The position numbers were made by a program, and so were the translations under genes. The notes beneath the pieces were generated by a model that saw only the letters and a program-made list of their open reading frames with translations, was not told where the DNA came from and did not search any database. A DNA stretch of 13,208 bases, taken from NCBI GenBank assembly GCA_051646925.1, contig JBOFDK010000013.1, positions 1 to 13,208 of the forward strand. The letters are read 5' to 3'. Positions 1-6,168 of this stretch are shown here, piece after piece (the first letter of the stretch is position 1; each line of letters starts with the position of its first letter). This DNA comes from JBOFDK01 sp051646925. Lineage in GTDB: Bacteria; Bacillota; Clostridia; Lachnospirales; Cellulosilyticaceae.

Positions 1-680
1 ATTAATATTGTCACTGCCAATGTAAGAATACCGTTTTCTGTTATGAAAGTACTAATATCCATCAGAAACTGTGTAACTGCTGGTAAATCTCCATATTCTG
101 AGAACATATCTGCAAAAGTTGGAACTACGAACAAAAGTAAAAGTAAAATAACACCAATAGATACTACTCCTAGTACTAACGGATATATCATTGCATTTTT
201 AACCTTGTTGTTAAGTTTATTTTCTTTTTCATAGTGGTCTGCCATACGTACTAGCGTAGTATCTAGTGTTCCACTCTCTTCACCACATTCAACCATACTA
301 ATGAAAAGATTTGGGAATGCTTTTCCCTGTCCTTTTAAACTAGCTGAAAGTGCATTTCCTTTTTGTACATCTTCATAAATATTAAGCATGATACTTTTTA
401 TTTTTGGGTCATCATTTTGTTGATATAAAATATCAATACATTTAATAAGTGATACACCCGCATCAAGCATCGTTGCAAACTGACGACAAATAATAACTAA
501 TTCTTTTAACGGAATTTTTGCTGTTTTTGCCTCAATTTTTTCACCGCTTTCTTTATAACTAACACAGTACAATCCTTTGTTTCTGAGTTCATTTAAAAAT
601 GCCTCTTTGTTATTTACTTCCATCGTACCTTTTTCTGTCACGCCTTGCTTATTTTTTGCTACATATGTAAATACTGCCAC
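1..680 (-). CDS. pilC: Type II secretion/type IV pilus platform protein PilC/GspF (5' part, runs off the left edge)
   Basis: Polytopic inner-membrane platform protein of type IV pilus or type II secretion machines, which couples the assembly ATPase to pilin insertion. Only the first 226 codons are visible; the family is usually about 400 residues, so roughly the second half is missing. The start is GTG at 680-678, with AGGGGGG at 686-692 five bases upstream, giving VAVFTYVAKNKQG, a typical GspF N-terminus. The first GspF domain (about residues 55-180) shows the family signature VECGEESGTLD followed by an arginine and KVKNAMIYPLVL. A hydrophobic segment (VVSIGVILLLLFVVPTF) follows at about 170-190. 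The gene lies downstream of a chemoreceptor but behind its terminator and with its own promoter, so it heads a transcription unit; the ATPase and pilins are not in view. PilC versus GspF cannot be decided here. Confidence 0.9.
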   Translation of the reverse strand, partial: MAVFTYVAKNKQGVTEKGTMEVNNKEAFLNELRNKGLYCVSYKESGEKIEAKTAKIPLKELVIICRQFATMLDAGVSLIKCIDILYQQNDDPKIKSIMLNIYEDVQKGNALSASLKGQGKAFPNLFISMVECGEESGTLDTTLVRMADHYEKENKLNNKVKNAMIYPLVLGVVSIGVILLLLLFVVPTFADMFSEYGDLPAVTQFLMDISTFITENGILTLAVTIL

Positions 681-725
681 ACGATCCCCCCTATTTAATA
701 TATTTATATGGTCTTTATCAGCCTA

Positions 726-755
726 ATTATACTCTATACCGTATATTTTTTGCAA
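726..755 (-). promoter_or_regulatory. Candidate sigma-A promoter for pilC
   Basis: On the minus strand, TTGCAA (750-755) and TATAAT (726-731) are separated by 18 bp. The -10 lies about 45 bp upstream of the pilC start. The rest of the gap between the chemoreceptor terminator and pilC (681-875) is plain AT-rich sequence in which I see nothing else. Confidence 0.45.
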
Positions 756-875
756 ATATATATTTTTTTCTAACTATATATATTTTCTTTCATTGAAAAA
801 ATGTTATTTTTTCCCAATTTAAGTGGTATATTCTTATTATTGTATGTGCATATTACCATAATTATCTCCTTTAAT

Positions 876-922
876 AAAAAAGATAGAATTTAAATAATAA
901 TCATTTAAATTCTATCTTTTTT
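876..922 (-). terminator. A/T-rich hairpin terminator behind the chemoreceptor gene
   Basis: Perfect 20-bp inverted repeat (876-895 and 903-922) with a 7-nt loop, starting 8 bp past the chemoreceptor stop codon. On the minus strand it ends in a run of six T. The arms contain almost no G or C, so stability comes from length alone. The outer A/T runs make it symmetric, and it could act on both strands. Confidence 0.7.
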
Positions 923-929
923 CCTATTT

Positions 930-2942
930 TTATTCTGTTTTAAATTCTTCCACTGTTTTTTGTAACATATCTACATTGGATACTAATAATCTTGAACTGC
1001 TATTCATATCATTAGCTGCTGCAATTTGATCGTCACTTGTTGATATAAGTCCATCTGTTAACACTACCACGTCTTTAACTACTTTTTCAATTCCTCTAAT
1101 TGACTCCATTGTATTTTTTTTGCTATTAGCAATTTCATCTACTGCTCCATGTATAGCTTGCATCTCTTCACTAACCGTTGTCATTGATTCTACAATCTCT
1201 GAAAATATTTGATTTGTTTTATTAACTATTCTTCGCTGATTTTCTATTCCTCCCGTAGCTTTCCCTACGCCAGAAACTGTTTTTTCTGTTTGCATTTGAA
1301 TCTTTTCTATAATTGTTCTAATATTTTTAGCTGCTTCTTTTGAACGGCTTGCTAATTTTCGTATTTCATCTGCTACTACGCCAAATCCTCTTCCATTCGA
1401 GCCCGCTCTAGCTGCTTCTATCGCTGCATTTAATGAAAGTAAATTTGTCTGTTCACTAATTTCTTCTATAATATGAATAACTTCTTTAATTTGGTTTGCA
1501 TTTTTTCCTAATTGAATTATTTCTTCTCCTACTAACATTCCTATTTCATACGTTTCTTCAGTTTGTTCGTTTAGCTCACCAACAATTTCTCTTGCATCAT
1601 TACTCATCTCAGTTGTTTGGCAAGTTATTTTACCTATTCCATCAACTCTCGCAGTAACTTTATTTATTATATCTTCTAATTGTTTCATACGCTCCATTGA
1701 CAAGCCTACTTCTTCAGTTTGCTCACTAGCTCCATCTGCAATTTCACGAATTACTGATGATACTTGACTAGACGTATTTTTACTTCCTTCTGCCATAACT
1801 TCAACCATCGTTGCATTTTCTCTAACGCTTTGAACAACATCAGTAGTCTGTGACAATAGATTTCTAATATTTGTCATCATATTTGAAAATGATTGTGATA
1901 GCATATAAATTTCTTTGTCACCCTCTAATTTTACATCCATTACTAAGTTTCCTTTTTCCGCTTGTTGCATATAATCTACAATTCGCTTTATAGGACGTAC
2001 TATACTTCCTGATACTACAAGCGCAATCGCTACTGCGCAACCTGCAAGTATTATTGTGAAAATCCAAATCATTTTTTTAAGAGCTGTAACACCTTGCATA
2101 ATTTCTTTCATATCATTTTTCATAACGACAGTCCATTGATCATTGTTACATTTTGTATACATTACAAAATTTTCTTTACCCATTACTGGCGTATTTGGCG
2201 TTTTTAATTCATACAATGATTGGTCTTCAAATAGTGTTTTTTCTACTATTTCAAGTGGTTTATTTATCATCACACTCTTGTCATGCACTATCGTATATCC
2301 GTTTTCATCAACTAAGTACATCGCTGCATTTTCATCATCTAGTTTTAATGTATCTATTTGTCTTTGCAAATCTATTGATAGTATACGAAATGCTGATACA
2401 CCTACGCTTTTCCCTGTAAATGGATCTAATATATTTCTAAATGCTAATAAATCCTCCTCGGCTTCAAAACCATTCACCCATATCGTTTTATCAGTTCCTT
2501 CTACTTTATCAATAATTCCTGCTTCTTTTAAGTTATCATAATTGAAAGAAGTAGACTCTTTAAAATCTCCTACTTTTATTTGTCCTTCTTCTGAAATAAT
2601 CATAGCCGCTTTTATATATGTACTACTCGACGTAATTACTTCCAAAGCGTTTGTGATTGGTAACATATTTTCATATGATTTATCACCTTGATTATAATTT
2701 TTAAATCCTCTTGTAACTGCTGGGTTACTCATTAATGTTACAAATTCTTTATCAATTTCAGATATCATCATATCTACATTTTTTCCCATTAATGTTACAA
2801 CTTGTTCTGTATAAAATGAAACTTCTTTTTTGATGGCTTTTTCTGATTGTTTCACCGCAAACGCTCCGACAATAAGAAGCGGAATAATACTGATTAACAA
2901 AAATATACTTATTAGTTTTTGACGCATTCCAATTTTCCTCAT
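930..2942 (-). CDS. Methyl-accepting chemotaxis protein with extracellular Cache-type sensor
   Basis: Transmembrane chemoreceptor that signals to CheA/CheW. Domain order (approximate residues): TM1 at 12-30, an extracellular region of about 255 residues with a double-Cache-like pattern (including YLVDENGYTIVHD near 210), TM2 at 291-312, HAMP around 313-365, and a long coiled-coil signalling domain to the C-terminus. The hairpin tip is clear (EISEQTNLLSLNAAIEAARAG, then GRGFGVVADEIRKLA near 517-531). No C-terminal CheR/CheB docking pentapeptide is seen; the protein ends VEEFKTE. Start choice: an in-frame ATG at 2948 has the GGGG of the ribosome binding site directly against it, so the ATG at 2942 (six bases from GGGG at 2949-2952) is better. 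The ligand is not predictable from this sequence. The neighbour downstream is pilC, which fits surface motility only loosely. Confidence 0.93.
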   Translation of the reverse strand: MRKIGMRQKLISIFLLISIIPLLIVGAFAVKQSEKAIKKEVSFYTEQVVTLMGKNVDMMISEIDKEFVTLMSNPAVTRGFKNYNQGDKSYENMLPITNALEVITSSSTYIKAAMIISEEGQIKVGDFKESTSFNYDNLKEAGIIDKVEGTDKTIWVNGFEAEEDLLAFRNILDPFTGKSVGVSAFRILSIDLQRQIDTLKLDDENAAMYLVDENGYTIVHDKSVMINKPLEIVEKTLFEDQSLYELKTPNTPVMGKENFVMYTKCNNDQWTVVMKNDMKEIMQGVTALKKMIWIFTIILAGCAVAIALVVSGSIVRPIKRIVDYMQQAEKGNLVMDVKLEGDKEIYMLSQSFSNMMTNIRNLLSQTTDVVQSVRENATMVEVMAEGSKNTSSQVSSVIREIADGASEQTEEVGLSMERMKQLEDIINKVTARVDGIGKITCQTTEMSNDAREIVGELNEQTEETYEIGMLVGEEIIQLGKNANQIKEVIHIIEEISEQTNLLSLNAAIEAARAGSNGRGFGVVADEIRKLASRSKEAAKNIRTIIEKIQMQTEKTVSGVGKATGGIENQRRIVNKTNQIFSEIVESMTTVSEEMQAIHGAVDEIANSKKNTMESIRGIEKVVKDVVVLTDGLISTSDDQIAAANDMNSSSRLLVSNVDMLQKTVEEFKTE

Positions 2943-2948
2943 CTTCAT

Positions 2949-2956
2949 CCCCTTTT
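2949..2956 (-). promoter_or_regulatory. Ribosome binding site that decides the chemoreceptor start
   Basis: AAAAGGGG on the minus strand. It abuts the ATG at 2948 but stands six bases from the second in-frame ATG at 2942, so translation most likely starts at 2942. Confidence 0.5.
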
Positions 2957-2982
2957 CATTTCATATATATTTAAATTTTACA

Positions 2983-3064
2983 TAAATATTTACACTATAT
3001 ATTTATACTCTTATATGTTTGTTTATATGTATGTTTATATTTATATTTTTGTAAATATTTACAC
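2983..3064. repeat. Two copies of TAAATATTTACAC upstream of the chemoreceptor
   Basis: TAAATATTTACAC occurs at 2983-2995 and again at 3052-3064, 69 bp apart. The second copy sits inside a perfect 12-bp palindrome, GTAAATATTTAC (3051-3062); the first differs from that palindrome at one end base. It could be a pair of operators or chance in AT-rich sequence. Confidence 0.4.
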
Positions 3065-3077
3065 TTTTATATTTTTA

Positions 3078-3106
3078 ATTCTATATTATTTTATATTTAT
3101 TGTCAC
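3078..3106 (-). promoter_or_regulatory. Candidate promoter for the chemoreceptor
   Basis: On the minus strand, GTGACA (3101-3106) and TAGAAT (3078-3083) are separated by 17 bp. This would give a leader of about 130 nt made almost wholly of A and T. The leader carries two copies of a 13-mer (2983-2995 and 3052-3064). Other weak -10-like boxes occur in this AT-rich stretch, so confidence is low. Confidence 0.3.
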
Positions 3107-3130
3107 TCTATAGTTTTTATTTTTTTACAC

Positions 3131-3179
3131 AAAAAAATTAGCCACATCATAAGCAAATTGCTTTAAATGACGTGGCTAA
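3131..3179 (-). terminator. Terminator of the scaffold-GGGtGRT operon
   Basis: A 13-bp stem (3138-3150 with 3167-3179, one A-C mismatch) encloses a second small stem (AAGCAA/TTGCTT). On the minus strand it is followed by a run of seven to eight T (3131-3139). It begins about 15 bp after the stop codon of the GGGtGRT gene. Confidence 0.85.
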
Positions 3180-3194
3180 CTTTATTTATATTTA

Positions 3195-4193
3195 TTATCT
3201 AGATGCTTCTTCGATAGCAACAGCTACTGCTACTGTCATACCAACCATTGGGTTGTTACCTGCACCGATAAGTCCCATCATCTCAACGTGAGCTGGAACT
3301 GATGAAGAACCTGCGAATTGTGCATCTGAATGCATTCTTCCCATAGTATCTGTCATACCGTATGATGCTGGACCTGCGCCCATGTTATCTGGGTGAAGTG
3401 TACGACCTGTACCACCACCTGAAGCAACAGAGAAATATTTTTTCCCTTGCTCGATACATTCTTTTTTGTATGTTCCTGCAACTGGATGTTGGAAACGTGT
3501 TGGGTTTGTTGAATTTCCTGTTATAGAAACGTCAACTTTTTCACTATGCATGATTGCAACACCTTCACGAACATCATCAGCTCCGTAACAACGTACATTT
3601 GCACGCTCACCTTTTGAGTAAGCTTTTTCTTTAACAACTGCAACTTTGCCTGTAGCATAGTCGAATTGTGTTTGTACGTATGTAAAACCGTTTATACGTG
3701 AAATGATATGAGCTGCATCTTTTCCAAGACCGTTTAATATAACACGAAGGTCTTGTTTACGAACTCTGTTTGCTGAACGTGCAATACCGATTGCTCCTTC
3801 AGCAGCTGCAAATGATTCGTGACCTGCTAAGAATGCAAAACATTCTGTTTCTTCACGAAGAAGCATTGCTGCTAAGTTACCGTGACCTAAACCTACTTTA
3901 CGGTCATCTGCAACTGAACCTGGAATACAAAATGCTTGTAAACCTTCTCCAATAATTTCTGCAGCTTCCGCAGCTTTTACAGCACCTCTTTTGATTGCAA
4001 TTGCTGCACCAGCAACATATGCCCAGCTAGCATTTTCAAAAGCGATTGGTTGAATTTCTTTAACCAGTTGGTAAGCATCTACACCTTTTTGATCACAGAT
4101 TGCTTTTGCTTCGTCAAGATCTTTGATTCCGTTTTTGTTTAAAACTTCGTTGATTTGCTTGATTCTTCTATCATAAGATTCAAATAATGGCAT
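3195..4193 (-). CDS. GGGtGRT protein (conserved family of unknown function)
   Basis: Soluble 332-residue protein named after its signature, seen here as ASGGGTGRTLHPDNMG at about residues 257-272. No signal peptide or membrane span. Glycine-rich and conserved-looking stretches are GLGHGNLAAML (101-111), FLAGHESFAAAEG (121-133) and the C-terminal MMGLIGAGNNPMVGMTVAVA. Cysteines fall at 33, 89, 118, 202 and 246 (approximately), but no known cluster motif is formed. It is the second gene of an operon with a NifU-like scaffold: the gap is 17 nt, with an excellent ribosome binding site (AAGGAGGTG) 8 bases before ATG. That pairing is typical of this family in Clostridia, so a role in making, storing or using an iron-sulfur cluster is a reasonable inference, but no activity can be assigned. 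The regular, biased codon use suggests strong expression. Confidence 0.9.
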   Translation of the reverse strand: MPLFESYDRRIKQINEVLNKNGIKDLDEAKAICDQKGVDAYQLVKEIQPIAFENASWAYVAGAAIAIKRGAVKAAEAAEIIGEGLQAFCIPGSVADDRKVGLGHGNLAAMLLREETECFAFLAGHESFAAAEGAIGIARSANRVRKQDLRVILNGLGKDAAHIISRINGFTYVQTQFDYATGKVAVVKEKAYSKGERANVRCYGADDVREGVAIMHSEKVDVSITGNSTNPTRFQHPVAGTYKKECIEQGKKYFSVASGGGTGRTLHPDNMGAGPASYGMTDTMGRMHSDAQFAGSSSVPAHVEMMGLIGAGNNPMVGMTVAVAVAIEEASR

Positions 4194-4210
4194 TATCCTG
4201 CACCTCCTTC

Positions 4211-4903
4211 TTATTCGTGTCTTGGGTCAATTAAACGAACAGCGTCTTCTACTCTGCCGTATTGCCCTGAAGCTTTTTGGATTGCTTCTTCAGCTGTCAT
4301 ACCTTTTTTGATGAATTCCATCATCTTACCAAAGTGGATGAACTTGTAACCGATGATTTCATTATCTTCATCAACGCCTACTTCTGTTACATACCCTTCA
4401 GCCATTTCTAAGTATCTTGGTCCTTTTGCTGTTGTTGCGTACATTGTACCAACTTGGCTACGAAGACCTTTTCCTAAATCTTCAAGACCTGCACCGATTG
4501 GAAGTCCGCCTTCAGAGAAAGCTGTTTGTGTTCTTCCGTATACAATTTGTAAGAATAACTCACGCATTGCTGTATTGATTGCATCACATACAAGGTCTGT
4601 ATTTAATGCTTCTAATATTGTTTTTCCAGTTAGAATTTCTGCCGCCATTGCCGCTGAATGAGTCATTCCTGAACAACCAATTGTTTCTACCAATGCTTCT
4701 TCAATGATACCGTCTTTAACATTTAATGTTAATTTACAAGCACCTTGTTGAGGAGCACACCAGCCTACACCGTGTGTAAGACCACTAATATCTTTAATTT
4801 CTTTTGATTGAACCCATTTACCTTCTTGTGGAATTGGTGCTGGGCCATGGTTTGGTCCTTTTGCAATCGGACACATAGATTCTACTTCATGTGAGTAAAT
4901 CAT
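4211..4903 (-). CDS. NifU/IscU-like iron-sulfur cluster assembly scaffold protein
   Basis: Predicted cytosolic scaffold on which an iron-sulfur cluster is assembled or held; 230 residues, longer than IscU (about 130). The IscU-like core shows GCSGMTHSAAMAAEILTGKT at about 76-95, matching the GCxxS...S pattern of the second ligand region (C77), followed by C106 in the DLVCDAI helix. Further cysteines at C11, C49 and C56 could supply the first ligand. The C-terminal extension (about 130-230; GLPIGAGLEDLGKGLRSQVG, then an EEAIQKASGQYGR helix) is not found in plain IscU and belongs to the subfamily that travels with GGGtGRT proteins. ATG at 4903 is preceded by AAAGGAG. It is the first gene of the operon, under a near-consensus promoter. 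No cysteine desulfurase is in the window. Confidence 0.85.
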   Translation of the reverse strand: MIYSHEVESMCPIAKGPNHGPAPIPQEGKWVQSKEIKDISGLTHGVGWCAPQQGACKLTLNVKDGIIEEALVETIGCSGMTHSAAMAAEILTGKTILEALNTDLVCDAINTAMRELFLQIVYGRTQTAFSEGGLPIGAGLEDLGKGLRSQVGTMYATTAKGPRYLEMAEGYVTEVGVDEDNEIIGYKFIHFGKMMEFIKKGMTAEEAIQKASGQYGRVEDAVRLIDPRHE

Positions 4904-4975
4904 CGCTATGACTCCTTTCTACTAATGCAATTCAAAAGTGTTTACTTTTAAATTTAAATTTTAACAACCTTTATC

Positions 4976-5004
4976 ATTGTATATTTTACATTGTAATATG
5001 TCAA
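4976..5004 (-). promoter_or_regulatory. Strong sigma-A promoter for the scaffold-GGGtGRT operon
   Basis: TTGACA (4999-5004) and TACAAT (4976-4981) on the minus strand, 17 bp apart, predict a 5' leader of about 65 nt. The spacer carries the near-palindrome TTACAtTGTAA (4986-4996), placed where a repressor could sit. The leader holds the 12-bp palindrome AAATTTAAATTT (4950-4961). Confidence 0.75.
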
Positions 5005-5057
5005 TATTTATCGCTTTATAAATGATACTTTGAAAATTTTACCACATTATACCTTAG

Positions 5058-5066
5058 TGTTATAAT
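5058..5066 (+). promoter_or_regulatory. Candidate extended -10 promoter for the aldose epimerase
   Basis: TGTTATAAT is an extended -10 (TG, one base, TATAAT), with only a weak TTTACC at the -35 position. Nearer the gene, overlapping TATAAT boxes at 5117-5127 lack a good -35. Either could be the real start point. The whole divergent spacer 4904-5154 holds only these promoters. Confidence 0.35.
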
Positions 5067-5154
5067 ACGACATTTTTATTTGACAATTATGTCTATCCAA
5101 TATCTTTTTTTTCTAATATAATATAATTCAAACCACTACTTAGGAGGATTATAT

Positions 5155-6021
5155 ATGTATTTTTATCTGAAAAATAATTTTTTAACTGCCACTTTTAAAT
5201 CTGTCGGTGCTGAACTTTGTTCTATAAAAGATTCATCTGAAACAGAATTTATTTGGAATGCCGATCCTGCTTACTGGGGCCGCCATACACCTATACTGTT
5301 TCCTCTTGTTGGTAAAGTAATAGATAATCAATATACTCATGATGGCAAAACATATTCTCTAGGTCAACATGGCTTTGCAAGAGATCAAGAATTTGAAGTA
5401 ACTCATGAAACTTCAGATTCTTTGACATTTACTCTTCGCTCAAATGAAAAAACTTTATCTTTATATCCTTTTTCATTTGAACTAGACATTGTATATACTC
5501 TTACAAACAATACTTTAAGCATTCAATATGTAGTTCGTAATTTAGAGAATGAAACAATTACGTTTAAAATAGGTGCTCACCCAGGCTTTATGTGCCCTCT
5601 ATTATCAGGTGAATCTTTAGAAGATTATTACTTTGAATTTAATGAAAATGAAAACGCAACTCTTATGCCTCTTACTCCTACTGGTTATTTTACAGGTGAA
5701 AAAGAACCCTTTAAAGGAAATATTATCCCTTTAACAAAATCTCTTTTTGAAAAAGATGCATTAGTTTTTACTGATCTTAAAAGTACTAAAATTTCACTAA
5801 AATCTAAAACTAATAAACATTCTGTAACAATGGATTTTTCAGGTTTTCCATTCCTTGCTTTATGGGCTCCAGTGCCTCCTGCACCTTTTGTATGTATCGA
5901 GCCATGGTTTGGGCATGCTGATACTATTGGTGAATGTTCTGATATTAGTTCAAAAAAAGATGTTGTATATTTAGATGCAAAAAATACTTTCACTTGTACT
6001 CATAAACTAACTTTCCGTTAA
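5155..6021 (+). CDS. Aldose 1-epimerase family protein (LacX type)
   Basis: Cytosolic mutarotase-fold enzyme expected to interconvert alpha and beta anomers of a hexose or hexose phosphate. The 288 residues match the LacX-like branch of the GalM superfamily (galactose mutarotases are longer, about 340). Active-site elements visible: RHTPILFPLVGK (43-54), HGFARD (72-77, first histidine H72), GAHPGF (140-145, general-acid H142) and CIEPWFG (247-253, general-base E249). No signal peptide. ATG is preceded by AGGAGG with an 8-base spacing. It is monocistronic: a promoter region lies upstream and a terminator 40 bp downstream. No sugar transport or catabolic gene adjoins it, so the substrate is open. 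TGG-rich and histidine-rich catalytic blocks are intact, so the enzyme should be active. Confidence 0.88.
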   Translation: MYFYLKNNFLTATFKSVGAELCSIKDSSETEFIWNADPAYWGRHTPILFPLVGKVIDNQYTHDGKTYSLGQHGFARDQEFEVTHETSDSLTFTLRSNEKTLSLYPFSFELDIVYTLTNNTLSIQYVVRNLENETITFKIGAHPGFMCPLLSGESLEDYYFEFNENENATLMPLTPTGYFTGEKEPFKGNIIPLTKSLFEKDALVFTDLKSTKISLKSKTNKHSVTMDFSGFPFLALWAPVPPAPFVCIEPWFGHADTIGECSDISSKKDVVYLDAKNTFTCTHKLTFR

Positions 6022-6060
6022 TGGTTGATTTCTTTAAGTTTTATATATAACTTTTCATAC

Positions 6061-6106
6061 AAAAACACAAAAGGACAAAAAAAAATTGTCCTTTTTGTGT
6101 TTTTTA
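6061..6106 (+). terminator. Terminator of the aldose epimerase gene
   Basis: An 18-bp stem (6061-6078 against about 6086-6104) with one bulged base and an A-rich loop, followed by a T run (6099-6105). Core arms are AAGGACAA and TTGTCCTT. It lies 40 bp past the stop codon. It also shows that the following gene cannot begin at the in-frame ATG at 6025. Confidence 0.85.
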
Positions 6107-6107
6107 A

Positions 6108-6138
6108 GCATAGTAATAGTTTTACCTTGCATATAGTA
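6108..6138 (+). promoter_or_regulatory. Possible sporulation (mother-cell sigma) promoter for the SleC-like gene
   Basis: GCATA (6108-6112) and CATATAGTA (6130-6138), with 17 bp between ATA and CAT, resemble the sigma-E/sigma-K pattern (ATA and CATA-type -10) better than sigma-A: no TTGACA-like box lies at the right distance. The predicted start near 6145 leaves about 24 nt before the ATG. The assignment is by pattern only. Confidence 0.4.
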
Positions 6139-6154
6139 ATTGTAACCAAGTATG

Positions 6155-6161
6155 AAAGGAG
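6155..6161 (+). promoter_or_regulatory. Ribosome binding site that decides the SleC-like start
   Basis: AAAGGAG seven bases before the ATG at 6169. The longer in-frame start at 6025 has no such site and would translate through the preceding terminator. Confidence 0.85.
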
Positions 6162-6168
6162 TAACACT

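Noticed and set aside
43..234. Open frame of 63 codons on the plus strand
   Set aside because: Antisense to the clearly coding PilC/GspF frame, with no ribosome binding site.
2143..2541. Plus-strand open frames (132 and 88 codons) within the chemoreceptor gene
   Set aside because: Shadows of the Cache-domain coding region on the opposite strand; composition is low-complexity and no family is recognisable.
2919..3113. Plus-strand 64-codon hydrophobic, tyrosine-rich open frame
   Set aside because: It arises from plain AT-rich repetitive spacer; no ribosome binding site, and it overlaps the chemoreceptor start.
5080..5085. TTGACA as the -35 of the aldose epimerase promoter
   Set aside because: No -10 at 16-18 bp; the nearest TATAAT is about 31 bp away.
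6025..6168. 48-codon N-terminal extension of the SleC-like protein
   Set aside because: It would translate through a rho-independent terminator and the promoter; the ATG at 6169 has a strong ribosome binding site.
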